The notes: generated by a model from the sequence alone, not told the origin. A stretch of DNA of 64,000 nt from Roseburia intestinalis L1-82 (GCF_900537995.1 NZ_LR027880.1:2426001-2490000), one strand, 5' to 3'; counted from the stretch's first letter, positions 30,425 to 38,627 are shown. Made by a program: numbers and translations.

Positions 30425-30979
30425 ATGAGTTTAATACTGGGATATGCTAATAAAGACAATGCTATTATCATGAGTGATGGACGCGCTGGCGAAAATGGAA
30501 GTCTTTCAGAATTTTATAATAAGACAAGAAAAATAAATAGCAATATTATACTGGGATCCGCTGGAATTGTAGGTGGAATTGAGCCTTTTGTCAATCATTG
30601 CATTCAAGAGATGGGCGGCGACGTGGAGAATTATTTCATAAATGATTTTCTTGATATGGTCACATTTTTAGTTAGCGACAAAACCACTCAAGAACGTTTA
30701 CAATCTTCATTTCTCGTTATTGGACGAGATGAACACAATCGAATGCATACCGCAATTATTGGCGATAATACCTCCTATAAGCTAGAAACGCATCTTGTTT
30801 CCACTCCTAGAGTTTTAACCATAGGTGGCACTATTGATGGAAAAATAATACAGGATATTTATGCGAAAAACATAACGCAATATCATATTTCGATTAAAGA
30901 TTGTATGCAGTCCACAATTTGCGAGGTAGCAAAGTTAGATAGTTCCGTCAATACCAACTGTTTCAGCGTTATCATATAA
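30425..30979 (+). CDS. Proteasome-like Ntn hydrolase
   Basis: The ATG at 30425 follows ATCGGAGGAATAC and gives MSLILGYANKDNAIIMSDGRA. After Met removal Ser becomes residue 1, Asp falls at 17 (SDGRA) and a Lys at 35 (NKTRKI). This is close to T1, D17 and K33 of proteasome beta and HslV subunits. The rest has the alternating strands and GSAGIVGGIEPF loop of the fold. It is 184 residues, single domain, with no propeptide. It follows the membrane nuclease by 33 bases, so the two may act together. Confidence 0.65.
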   Translation: MSLILGYANKDNAIIMSDGRAGENGSLSEFYNKTRKINSNIILGSAGIVGGIEPFVNHCIQEMGGDVENYFINDFLDMVTFLVSDKTTQERLQSSFLVIGRDEHNRMHTAIIGDNTSYKLETHLVSTPRVLTIGGTIDGKIIQDIYAKNITQYHISIKDCMQSTICEVAKLDSSVNTNCFSVII

Positions 30980-31096
30980 TTCGCGTTCATCCTCTGGCAA
31001 CTCGGCAGTGAAATAAGAATTATTTGTATCCATACATACTACGTTATTTGAATCATAATCAGACCAATCGATTGACGTATATTGTTTTTTTATCAT
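30935..31096 (-). CDS. 53-aa protein under a phage late promoter
   Basis: The ATG at 31096 follows CGGAGATGTGCCA. The frame reads MIKKQYTSIDWSDYDSNNVVCMDTNNSYFTAELPEDERELYDNAETVGIDGTI. It is acidic with no motif. Late promoter A lies 30 bases upstream, so it should be made with the virion genes although it sits at the opposite end of the prophage. It overlaps the Ntn hydrolase gene by 45 bases in the opposite direction. Function unknown. Confidence 0.6.
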   Translation of the reverse strand: MIKKQYTSIDWSDYDSNNVVCMDTNNSYFTAELPEDERELYDNAETVGIDGTI

Positions 31097-31125
31097 TGGC
31101 ACATCTCCGTTATAATGTTACTTAC

Positions 31126-31157
31126 ATTATAATCCGGTCACATGATTATTTTGTGCC
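31126..31157 (-). promoter_or_regulatory. Phage late promoter, copy A
   Basis: On the minus strand GGCACAAA (31150-31157), 18 bases, then TATAAT (31126-31131). Same box and spacing as copies B and D. It reads into the 53-residue gene. Confidence 0.75.
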
Positions 31158-31257
31158 ATATGATTCTAGATAAATAAAAACCGCCCCACTGTAAAGCAAG
31201 GCGGCAATGCTCCCGATGATACGGTAGCCCTAAGCAAGCATATTGTATCATTCGGAG

Positions 31258-31306
31258 CAGCCAAACGCAAGCGGAACACCCGTTCCCCGCTGGCTGTTAT
31301 TTTTAT
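31258..31306 (+). terminator. Stem-loop before the integrase
   Basis: CAGCCA (31258-31263) pairs with TGGCTG (31291-31296), with an inner GGAAC/GTTCC stem, followed by TTATTTTTAT. It would isolate the integrase from the lysogeny operon upstream. Confidence 0.55.
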
Positions 31307-31346
31307 ACTCTTTTTTACATACATTTTCACAAAGGAGTGATACCTT

Positions 31347-32918
31347 ATGCCAAACACCGAATCATTCACTGTAAATGAAATCTTAGTCTATCTCCGCAAG
31401 TCCCGGTCCGACAGCCCGGATATGTCCGTGGAGGAAGTTCTCCGCAAGCATGAGGAAATGATCCAGCAATATGCCTCCACGCACTTCCACTCTCCGATCC
31501 CGGAGAAGAACATCTTCCGCGAGGTCGTCTCCGGCGAGACGATCGATTCCAGGCCACAGATGAAAAATCTGCTGAAAATGATCGAGTCCGAGCAGTTCAA
31601 GGCAGTCCTTGTTGTGGAGCCACAGCGTTTGTCCCGCGGTGATCTTGAGGACTGCGGCAGGCTGATCAATATTCTCCGGTATACAAATACAACGGTTCTC
31701 ACACTCACGCACTCTTTCAACCTGCAGGAAGAATATGAGCGCAAGTTTTTTGAAATGGAGATCACCAGGGGCAATGACTACCTGGAATACACCAAGCGTA
31801 TCTTAAAGCGCGGGCGTGAGGCTTCTGTTGCCAAAGGGAATTATATCGGCTCTGTGGACCCATACGGCTATAAGAAAACCGTCATAAAGAAAGACGGTGT
31901 CACCTGCCACACGTTAGAAATTATCCCGGAGGAAGCCAATACGGTAAAACTGATCCATGAACTTTACGCTTACACACCGGAGGGTATCGGCTTTACAAAC
32001 ATTGCGCACAAGCTGGACGCCATGCATATTAAGCCAAAGAAAGCCGCTCACTGGACACCGGCGATCATCAGCTCGATCTTATGCAACCCGCTCTATCTTG
32101 GCATGGTCCGGTGGAACAACCGGAAAGTCGTAAAATACATTAACGAAGGACAGTTGGCAAAAGCGCGCCCTCAAAACACTGAGGCGAAATATTATAAAGG
32201 GCTGCATGAGCCTATCATCACCCAGGAATTATACGATACCTGCATGGCGAGACGCGGGACCAATCCGAGCCTGCGCAGGAACAAAGAGCTCTGCAATCCG
32301 TTTGCCGGTCTGCTCTACTGTGGCACCTGCGGCCATGCCATGTCACTTAAAATCTACAAAAATCACAATTCCGTCTCTCAGATGATGCTCTGCAACCATC
32401 AGGCTTACTGCCATACCAAATCCGTGCTCTATTCTGCCTTTTTAAGGCGTTTTATGTCTTCTATGGAAGATACTCTGAATGACTTTGAATTGGCACAGAA
32501 ATCGGATGACGGCAGGGCGCAGGCAATCAGTAAAACGATCGTGGTCAATCTGGAAAACAAACTGAAAAAGCTGAATGAAAAAGACGCCAGGCAAAAAGAT
32601 GCTTACGAGGACGGGATCTATTCCAAAGAAGAGTTTTTAAAGCGGAATGTTAGGACACAGCAGGATATCGCATCCACGATCATTGCATTAGAGGACGCCA
32701 GGGCAAAGAAAGCCGACATTGTTGATTATGAGGAAAAGATAAGACGTTTTAAGGACTGTCTCCATGCCCTGAATGATCCGGAGCTGTCAGCAGCCGAGAA
32801 GAACCGGTTCTTAAAATCCTGTGTTGACAAAATTTTATATTATAATAATATGGAGTCAAAAGCAGGGATCGGGCGATACATAGAGAACGTTTTTTCCCTG
32901 GAAATTCAATATAAATAA
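31347..32918 (+). CDS. Prophage large serine integrase
   Basis: This 523-residue protein has a resolvase domain with the catalytic serine in VYLRKSRSD (about residue 19) and the conserved EPQRLSRGD segment. A recombinase domain follows (about 170-290, with DPYGYKK), then a zinc ribbon (YCGTCGHAM, CNHQAYC) and a C-terminal coiled coil (about 395-470). It sits at the right end of the prophage, 20 bases from the junction with cotJC. It should catalyse integration there and, with a directionality factor, excision. AAAGGAGTGATACCTT is its ribosome site. Confidence 0.9.
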   Translation: MPNTESFTVNEILVYLRKSRSDSPDMSVEEVLRKHEEMIQQYASTHFHSPIPEKNIFREVVSGETIDSRPQMKNLLKMIESEQFKAVLVVEPQRLSRGDLEDCGRLINILRYTNTTVLTLTHSFNLQEEYERKFFEMEITRGNDYLEYTKRILKRGREASVAKGNYIGSVDPYGYKKTVIKKDGVTCHTLEIIPEEANTVKLIHELYAYTPEGIGFTNIAHKLDAMHIKPKKAAHWTPAIISSILCNPLYLGMVRWNNRKVVKYINEGQLAKARPQNTEAKYYKGLHEPIITQELYDTCMARRGTNPSLRRNKELCNPFAGLLYCGTCGHAMSLKIYKNHNSVSQMMLCNHQAYCHTKSVLYSAFLRRFMSSMEDTLNDFELAQKSDDGRAQAISKTIVVNLENKLKKLNEKDARQKDAYEDGIYSKEEFLKRNVRTQQDIASTIIALEDARAKKADIVDYEEKIRRFKDCLHALNDPELSAAEKNRFLKSCVDKILYYNNMESKAGIGRYIENVFSLEIQYK

Positions 32919-32940
32919 CCATATCCAACATATCTGAACC
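32919..32940. other. Right prophage junction (attR-type) in cotJC
   Basis: The integrase stops at 32918 and cotJC coding sequence is recognisable from 32938, so the crossover is in or beside this short stretch. The other junction is outside the window, so the core cannot be fixed. Confidence 0.6.
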
Positions 32941-33159
32941 GATGAATTAGCCCATCTCGAAATGATTGCCGCCATCGTCCGCCAGCTCACCAAAGGCTTA
33001 AGTGCTGAAGAACTTGAGGCCGCCGGTTTCGCTCCTTACTATGTCGATCACACGGCCGGGATCTGGCCGCAGGCAGCCGGCGGTATTCCGTTTAATGCCT
33101 GTGAATTCCAGAGCAAAGGCGATGCGATCACGGATCTTTTTGAAGATATGGCTGCGGAG
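32938..33159 (+). pseudogene. cotJC: cotJC, middle fragment
   Basis: The frame TDELAHLEMIAAIVRQLTKGL...VDHTAGIWPQAAGGIPF...SKGDAITDLFEDMAAE is the central part of the CotJC / manganese catalase family, including the E-x-x-H metal site (ELAH). The prophage cuts it off from its N-terminal third and the ICE from its C-terminus (58,067-58,270). CotJC is a spore coat protein made in the mother cell. The fragment has no start or stop of its own; bases after 33159 are ICE sequence. Confidence 0.85.
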
Positions 33160-33210
33160 GGTGCGATTGTATAAAGACAACATTGAGGTTTTAAAAGAAA
33201 GTTCCCGATA

Positions 33211-33233
33211 ATCTGGCATACTAGCTGCCAGAT
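33211..33233 (-). terminator. Inverted repeat after the ICE recombinase
   Basis: ATCTGGCA and TGCCAGAT are perfect inverse copies around seven bases, ten bases beyond the recombinase stop. There is no clear T run, so it may also be a recombinase or excision-factor site near the element end. Confidence 0.45.
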
Positions 33234-33242
33234 ATGAGAACC

Positions 33243-34811
33243 CTAGAAATTCCAATGTATTTCAATAGGTACTTCCTTAGTTACAGGGTCTTTTTTGCCA
33301 ACCAATACATAATCAATCAGCTTTTCAACCGTTTCCCTGTCTAAGTGTTCAAGATTTGTATATTGCTCGATTAACTGTCGTCTGTTGTCGCCAATCAGCA
33401 TTTTTCTTTCAATAACATCAAGCTGTTTCTGCGTATCAATCATCAGTTTTTCGAGCCTTTCTTTTTGTGTTGAGAAGTCTTTGGATAAATCCAAGTAATC
33501 AAGTTCGGAAAGAATACCCTTTACCTTATCTAAATATAATTCTCGGATTCCTTTTGTATATTCCGCAATCTTTTTTTGATAAGCAGCAATCTCCGTTTCC
33601 AGAGCTTCTTTTTGACCTCGCAAGTCATTGTTGAATTGCACATTTTGTTCAAGCTCATCTTTGTCAAGATATTCTGCGGATAACTTATTAAGTTCATCAA
33701 TCACAGCTTTTTCTAATTTGTCTACTGAAATGAAAGAACCTATACAAGCGTCCTTTGCTACATGGCGGTTAGAGCATTGTAAATAATGCTTACCATGATT
33801 CTTTGACGAACGCATTGTATAACCACAATTCATACAGCGAGCTTTTCTGGCAAATAAACCGATTGTGCCAACTGTGAAAGGTTTTGCCTTTTGAGCTACC
33901 AATGCTTGAACCCTATCCCATAACTCACGGTCAATAATCGGCTCATGTGTACCCTCAACTCTGTACCACTCGTCTTTGGGTCTGGGTTTGTTTTGCTTTG
34001 TCTTATAAGAAACGCTGCCATATTTCCCTTGAACCATATTCCCGATATAGATTTCATTCACCAACATATCTGATATGGCAAAATATTTCCATAGGGTACT
34101 GTTTTTCGTTTTAGGCTGCTTGTAACGCAAACCATGAAGTCGTTTGTATTCCGTAGGGTTTGGTATTCCTCTGTCATTCAGCATACGGGCAATGGCGGTC
34201 TTTCCATATCCCTGTGAAAACAGTGTAAAAACTTCTCTGACAACTTCCGCAGCTTCTTCATCAATAATCAAATGTCCTTTTACGTCAGGGTCTTTTTTGT
34301 AACCATACAGAGCAAAAGCACCGATATGGTGTCCGTTCTTTCTTCTGTCAGTGAGAACGCTTTTAATGTTCTCTGACATATCCTCCAAGTACCACTCATT
34401 CACCAGACCGTTAATCTGTCTTGATTTCTTATTTCCTTTATTAGCGGTATCTGCATTATCAACAATGCTGATGAAGCGAATACCCCAAATAGGAAAAAGA
34501 CCGTGGATATATTTTTCCACTAATTCTAGTTCTCTGGTAAATCTGGATTGTGTCTTACAAAGGACAATATCAAATTTACGATTCTTTGCGTCCTCCAACA
34601 ACCTGTTAAATTCTGGTCGTCGTCTGTCAGAACCAGTGTAATCATCATCACTGTATATGTTGTAGACTTCCCAACCATGCTCTAATGAGTATTGAAGTAA
34701 CATTGACTTTTGATTCTGAATACTGTTACTGTCGTCTGTTTCTGATTGTTTGTTTCTATCTTCCTCTGATAAGCGGCAATAAATAGCAACTCTTGATTTT
34801 GATTCTATCAT
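33243..34811 (-). CDS. tndX: ICE large serine recombinase (TndX/TnpX type)
   Basis: This 522-residue protein starts MIESKSRVAIYCRLSEEDRN, placing the catalytic Ser at about 15. It contains FDIVLCKTQSRFTRELE, NEWYLEDMSENIKSVL, a recombinase domain with ALYGYKKDP, a zinc ribbon (CMNCGYTM, CSNRH) and a C-terminal DUF4368-like coiled region ending in IEIHWNF. These match TndX of Tn5397 and relatives. It replaces the tyrosine Int/Xis pair of Tn916. It should insert and excise the ICE at GA dinucleotides. Confidence 0.9.
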   Translation of the reverse strand: MIESKSRVAIYCRLSEEDRNKQSETDDSNSIQNQKSMLLQYSLEHGWEVYNIYSDDDYTGSDRRRPEFNRLLEDAKNRKFDIVLCKTQSRFTRELELVEKYIHGLFPIWGIRFISIVDNADTANKGNKKSRQINGLVNEWYLEDMSENIKSVLTDRRKNGHHIGAFALYGYKKDPDVKGHLIIDEEAAEVVREVFTLFSQGYGKTAIARMLNDRGIPNPTEYKRLHGLRYKQPKTKNSTLWKYFAISDMLVNEIYIGNMVQGKYGSVSYKTKQNKPRPKDEWYRVEGTHEPIIDRELWDRVQALVAQKAKPFTVGTIGLFARKARCMNCGYTMRSSKNHGKHYLQCSNRHVAKDACIGSFISVDKLEKAVIDELNKLSAEYLDKDELEQNVQFNNDLRGQKEALETEIAAYQKKIAEYTKGIRELYLDKVKGILSELDYLDLSKDFSTQKERLEKLMIDTQKQLDVIERKMLIGDNRRQLIEQYTNLEHLDRETVEKLIDYVLVGKKDPVTKEVPIEIHWNF

Positions 34812-34892
34812 GCTTCGTTCTCCTTTTTGAGAAGACGAAACAAACTATCTCTACATAATGTTATTATAACATCTTGTAGGATAGTTTGTCTA

Positions 34893-35036
34893 TCATCTGG
34901 CAGGAGTTGCCCTTCCTTTATTTTTTTCATATTGATTTATCAACTCTATCCATTTTAGAGTAAATGCTTTTGTAAACGCCGCTTTATCACAATTTTTAAA
35001 AACATTCTTGCAAACTACCTTTGCGTCATTTGCCAT
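34893..35036 (-). CDS. Small ICE protein next to the recombinase
   Basis: A 47-residue frame from ATG 35036 with GAGGTGGTTCA in front: MANDAKVVCKNVFKNCDKAAFTKAFTLKWIELINQYEKNKGRATPAR. It is basic and helical. Its place, directly upstream of the recombinase, is where an excision factor would be. No helix-turn-helix is obvious and the role is a guess. Confidence 0.55.
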   Translation of the reverse strand: MANDAKVVCKNVFKNCDKAAFTKAFTLKWIELINQYEKNKGRATPAR

Positions 35037-35115
35037 TGAACCACCTCACTACAATATATTTACAAAGTATGCAAAAATGCTTGTACATTATGAAAGAATT
35101 TGTCTATAAAGTAAG

Positions 35116-35348
35116 AAGTAATCAGATGGCTTTGGAAAGCTCCACTGGAATTTCACCATTCCCATTCTGATGGGTGAACCGCACCATGCGAGTGTATCAT
35201 TATTCTGATATACGGGTCATGGCAGCAACTTTTCCAACAGTCGCTTACGGATCACTGGCGTGGTCGCTCGCTTCTTTATCCCTCCTTTTCATGGGTCATG
35301 GCGTTCCAGTCCGTCGGCTCACCGCATATCAAACGTATCTGATTACTT
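35116..35348. repeat. Non-coding segment bounded by 12-bp inverted repeats
   Basis: AAGTAATCAGAT (35116-35127) is the exact inverse of ATCTGATTACTT (35337-35348). The 209 bases between have no supported gene on the minus strand. A rightward open frame (from 35174) has no ribosome site. The segment could be a structured leader or a small inserted element. Confidence 0.4.
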
Positions 35349-35419
35349 TATTCAATTTTCAAAGAACACTTGTAAAACGGAGCTGGAATGAGGTGGTATC
35401 ACACTCCGTATATATTCGC

Positions 35420-35659
35420 TTATTTCACTCTGACTTCAAAACCTAGAATTGCTTTAATAAGGGCAGCTCTAATTCTGCCTTTCAGTTCCATATCGACCAC
35501 AATATACATATTTCCGTGTTCATCATAGAACGGGCGTAAACTTGCTTTTGATATGTAAGCGTCATAGTGATTTAAAATTTTCTCTATTGCCACTTCGTCG
35601 CCATCAGCAGCTAAACTGATTGTGGAGAATAGAGGACACTTTTTTGTAGACTTCATCAT
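35420..35659 (-). CDS. Tn916 Orf8-like protein
   Basis: This 79-residue protein: MMKSTKKCPLFSTISLAADGDEVAIEKILNHYDAYISKASLRPFYDEHG and a C-terminal MELKGRIRAALIKAILGFEV. It matches the Orf8 helix-turn-helix-type protein that always follows the sigma-like orf7 in Tn916 elements. It starts one base after the orf7 stop with GAGGAGGAATTATAAC. In Tn916 this pair switches on the transfer and excision genes. Confidence 0.8.
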   Translation of the reverse strand: MMKSTKKCPLFSTISLAADGDEVAIEKILNHYDAYISKASLRPFYDEHGNMYIVVDMELKGRIRAALIKAILGFEVRVK

Positions 35660-35660
35660 G

Positions 35661-36080
35661 TTATAATTCCTCCTCGTACATATCTCTAATGAGCTTTAGT
35701 GAACACATTCTGTTTCTATAAACAGAGTTTCTGGAAATATCCAAAATCTCTGCGATTTCTGCGTCTGGTAATTCCAGAAAGTAGAACATCAACACAACAT
35801 TGCGTCGTCTTTCACTTAATTTTTTGATTGCTTCACATAATTTCTCATCATAGACACGAACTTCTGTACCGAACACATCAAAGGAAGTAAATTCAAGCGA
35901 GTATTCGTCCGATACACCCAACTGGTTTAATTCCAGCTCTGGTATTTCACAGAAAGATATTTCATGCTTTGCACGTCTGGCAAGTTCTTTGTTGTAGTTC
36001 TTTACAGTTCTGCCAATCACCTTACGAGCCAGACAGTCAAATTGAAGTCTTATAGCGTTCTCAAATGAAGAAGGTTTCAT
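35661..36080 (-). CDS. Tn916 Orf7-like sigma factor
   Basis: The ATG at 36080 follows AAGGAGGTGAGATT, giving 139 residues: MKPSSFENAIRLQFDCLARKVIGRTVKNYNKELARR. Region 4 of a sigma-70-type factor lies at the end (RRNVVLMFYFLELPDAEIAEILDISRNSVYRNRMCSLKL). The longer frame upstream is not coding. In Tn916 Orf7 and Orf8 raise transcription of the element when it is induced. Confidence 0.85.
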   Translation of the reverse strand: MKPSSFENAIRLQFDCLARKVIGRTVKNYNKELARRAKHEISFCEIPELELNQLGVSDEYSLEFTSFDVFGTEVRVYDEKLCEAIKKLSERRRNVVLMFYFLELPDAEIAEILDISRNSVYRNRMCSLKLIRDMYEEEL

Positions 36081-36211
36081 AATCTCACCTCCTTTCAAGT
36101 TGAAGTTGCTAAAGCGAAAAGGCTTTTTACCTCTTTCCGCACTAACACTCAACACGGAGGGGTGATTTGTAACCCGAATCAGAAAAAAATCAAAAAATTT
36201 TTTAAAGTAGC

Positions 36212-36252
36212 AAAAAAGCACAAGAGCAATACTGACGTGCTGTTCTTGTGCC
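36212..36252 (-). terminator. Terminator upstream of orf7
   Basis: On the minus strand GCACAAGA pairs with TCTTGTGC and is followed by TTTTTT. It would stop transcripts from the leader region (36.3-36.6 kb) before the sigma gene, as in attenuated ICE regulation. Confidence 0.65.
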
Positions 36253-36316
36253 TTATAAATTGTTCCTGCTATGTGATGTGAAAAACCATATACAAGAGCG
36301 ATATAATCCGCAAAAG

Positions 36317-36379
36317 TTAAACGGATTTTTTTAACAAGCTACCAATGGTCGAATGTTGTTGAATGTATAGGCATTCCAT
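36317..36379 (-). CDS. Possible 20-aa leader peptide
   Basis: An ATG at 36379 follows AGGAGGTAGCCGC and opens MECLYIQQHSTIGSLLKKSV, then stop. It lies between two intrinsic terminators and upstream of orf7. This is the place and size of a leader peptide that couples ribosome movement to read-through. It may be chance despite the perfect ribosome site. Confidence 0.4.
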   Translation of the reverse strand: MECLYIQQHSTIGSLLKKSV

Positions 36380-36437
36380 GCGGCTACCTCCTGAAGCCGC
36401 TAAAACAAAACCAACCAGTAGTTTGTCCACCGTTGGA

Positions 36438-36471
36438 CAAAAATAAAACGGCGGCTGTATGAACCGTCGTT
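36438..36471 (-). terminator. Leader terminator or attenuator
   Basis: On the minus strand AACGACGG pairs with CCGCCGTT (one mismatch) around nine bases, followed by TTTATTTTT. It comes before the 20-residue frame in the leftward transcript. Confidence 0.55.
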
Positions 36472-36623
36472 CTATCTAAAAGGACGTATAAAAGCATTAC
36501 TGCTGACAACGGTTTTTTTTTTACCGCCAAGCAGCATATATTGTTATTTACCTGTTCATAGGAACTGATAAACCTTGCAATACGTTTTACTGTACCTGTT
36601 ACAAATTCTTTAGGAACAGTAAA

Positions 36624-38179
36624 GAGAGATGAGCAAAACGAATTGATTTAAAAGTTGGATTTGGCAGTTAGCTTTTGTAAATCGGAAAGAATGGGAATTT
36701 ATGACATAGCAAAGCTGACGTAAGTCCAGCACCTACGCAAATGGGGAGATATGAATAGCTCTTTATTATGCGATTCGCTTTACAGCTTTAAGCTTACGAT
36801 AGGATTGCCCTGTGCCGGTGGTGATTGCCGCAACAGCAACCGCTAACAGACTTATATGGGCAATTGTATTCAAGTTGGTAACAGATGATTTATTTCTTAC
36901 CCACATACGTTCCTGCCCTGTATTTTTGAAACGTGAATTGTATCTTTCACATTCTGTACGAAGAGAGTAATTACTTTTGAAATATTTGCTGTCTCTGTCG
37001 ACGGAGAGTCTTAAATCATCGGGAATGGTGATGTATTTTGTACAGCCGCGATGCTTCTTGCCGTTGTAAAAATTTTTGTGATGGCAGGGACAATCAGCGT
37101 CTTTGCTTGATTTTAGTGGGCAGCAGAATTTTTGGCGTGTACATCCATTATCAGAAAATTTACCATCCTTCCACATGGCAAGCCCGGCATCGCAGACAGG
37201 ATTTCCCTGTGGAAGAAGTTTTGGATTTTTGGTGGATCGTTTGTTTAATGGAATAATACATTCGCCTTGGTAGAGTTCCTGTACCTGATTATAGATATTT
37301 TTAACATCATAGCCTTTATCAGCAAGGAAGGTACATTCGGTTATCGGCAGAAAGGTATGTGTGTCAGCCAAAATATCAAGCGCAACAGTGGAATCATGGA
37401 CATTGGCGGTAGTGGTCAGTTCATAAATGGGAAGACCTGAAATACAGTCAACAAGGACGTGGTTTTTGTAACCCCAGTAGAATTCATACTTTTTCTCGTT
37501 TGTTTGGTTAGAAGCAGTATGTACGCCAAGTTTGCAATCAGTATCTGCTTTGGGCTGGTTATCAGGCTTAAATTTGTTGGATAGAAAAGATTTAGGATTA
37601 TTCTGTGAAGTGTTTGCAGCAATCGGAGTAGAGTCCAAACCAATAAAAGATGTATCAACAATACCTTGTTTTGAAAGATAAAGAACCTGGGATTTCATAA
37701 TGGATGAAAGTACATCGTTATCAAGCTGTTTTAGAAAACGATCAAACGTCCAGTAAGAAGGCAACGGAGCAGAAATATCAAAACCGCAGTAATGGGCGAT
37801 TAGAAGGTTGTTGTTAAGATAATCAACAAGATCCGTAATCATTGAAAAGCCTTCACATTTCATAACGATAAACGAACAAATCATGGCATGATTGGAAAAG
37901 CCTTTTCGTCCGGTTTTAGAGAATTCAGGGACAAAGGATAAATCGAGATTCAGAAAAAGTGAATCGTAAAACTTTGCAACTGGTTGTGAAGTGAAAAGAC
38001 GGATGTCTTTCAAAATTTCTTGACGATAGATAACAATCAGCTCCTCTCGGTGAATTGATTTTGACAACTTAATTATACCATTTGGAGCTGGTTGTTACTA
38101 TAAATTTGGAGTGATAAAAGAGATTGCCATGCCTCGCAAACATGCATAAATACTGAGTATGTGGAGTTTTGCTCATGGC
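36624..38179. mobile_element. IS1182-like insertion sequence
   Basis: An about 1.55-kb element carrying one transposase. ATGAGCAAAAC at 36629-36639 is repeated inverted at 38166-38176. Outside lie direct copies of TAGGAACAGTAAA (36611-36623 and 38180-38192), a 13-base target duplication. It sits between the upstream region of the XRE regulator and that gene's ribosome site. Confidence 0.75.
36766..38067 (-). CDS. IS1182-family transposase
   Basis: This 433-residue protein has a DDE core: the first Asp in IGLDSTPIAAN (about residue 147), the second in TFLADKGYDVKN (about 258), and Glu in LRTECERYNSRFKNTG (about 388). A Cys-rich insert (CCPLKSSKDADCPCHHKNFYNGKKHRGC, about 325-352) is typical of IS1182-type enzymes. 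It is intact. The C-terminus ends in basic residues. Confidence 0.85.
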   Translation of the reverse strand: MSKSIHREELIVIYRQEILKDIRLFTSQPVAKFYDSLFLNLDLSFVPEFSKTGRKGFSNHAMICSFIVMKCEGFSMITDLVDYLNNNLLIAHYCGFDISAPLPSYWTFDRFLKQLDNDVLSSIMKSQVLYLSKQGIVDTSFIGLDSTPIAANTSQNNPKSFLSNKFKPDNQPKADTDCKLGVHTASNQTNEKKYEFYWGYKNHVLVDCISGLPIYELTTTANVHDSTVALDILADTHTFLPITECTFLADKGYDVKNIYNQVQELYQGECIIPLNKRSTKNPKLLPQGNPVCDAGLAMWKDGKFSDNGCTRQKFCCPLKSSKDADCPCHHKNFYNGKKHRGCTKYITIPDDLRLSVDRDSKYFKSNYSLRTECERYNSRFKNTGQERMWVRNKSSVTNLNTIAHISLLAVAVAAITTGTGQSYRKLKAVKRIA

Positions 38180-38212
38180 TAGGAACAGTAAAATGTAGTG
38201 AGGTGATTAATT

Positions 38213-38569
38213 ATGCGTAAAACAGAAGATAAATACGATTTCAGAGCCTTTGGTCTTGCCATCAAAGCGGCAAGGATGAAACAAGGTCTGACCCGTGAAC
38301 AGGTGGGAGCAAAAATTGAAATTGACCCACGCTATCTGACGAATATTGAGAATAAAGGGCAGCACCCAAGTTTACAGGTGTTTTATGACCTTGTAACTCT
38401 ACTTAATGTGTCTGTTGATGAAATTTTCCTGCCGACCAGTGACAAAGTAAAAAGCACTCGCCGCAGACAGTTGGAACAACAGCTTGATACTTTCGACGAC
38501 AAAGATATGGTTGTCATGGAGAGCGTCGCTGCTGGTATCATCAAATCAAAGGAAGTGGGGGAAGATTAG
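38213..38569 (+). CDS. XRE regulator (Tn916 Orf9-like)
   Basis: This 118-residue protein has a helix-turn-helix at about residues 15-65 ([48 protein letters not shown]). A C-terminal part follows with [20 protein letters not shown]. It is divergent from the orf7/orf8 genes, as Orf9 is in Tn916, where it represses the element. The IS1182-like insertion starts 33 bases before its ATG and cuts it from its native upstream sequence. A second, broken copy lies at 41,552-41,662. Confidence 0.8.
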   Translation: MRKTEDKYDFRAFGLAIKAARMKQGLTREQVGAKIEIDPRYLTNIENKGQHPSLQVFYDLVTLLNVSVDEIFLPTSDKVKSTRRRQLEQQLDTFDDKDMVVMESVAAGIIKSKEVGED

Positions 38570-38627
38570 TTCCTCCATTTTTATTTGCCTGCCAATCATA
38601 CGGGATATGGTGATAGGTAATAAAAAT

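Noticed and set aside
31388..31774. 128-codon frame opposite the integrase 5' end
   Set aside because: It overlaps the intact serine integrase entirely and shows the composition of an antisense shadow.
35174..35446. 90-codon rightward frame near the ICE recombinase
   Set aside because: There is no ribosome site, it opposes the operon and no domain is recognisable; the region is better described as non-coding with inverted repeats.
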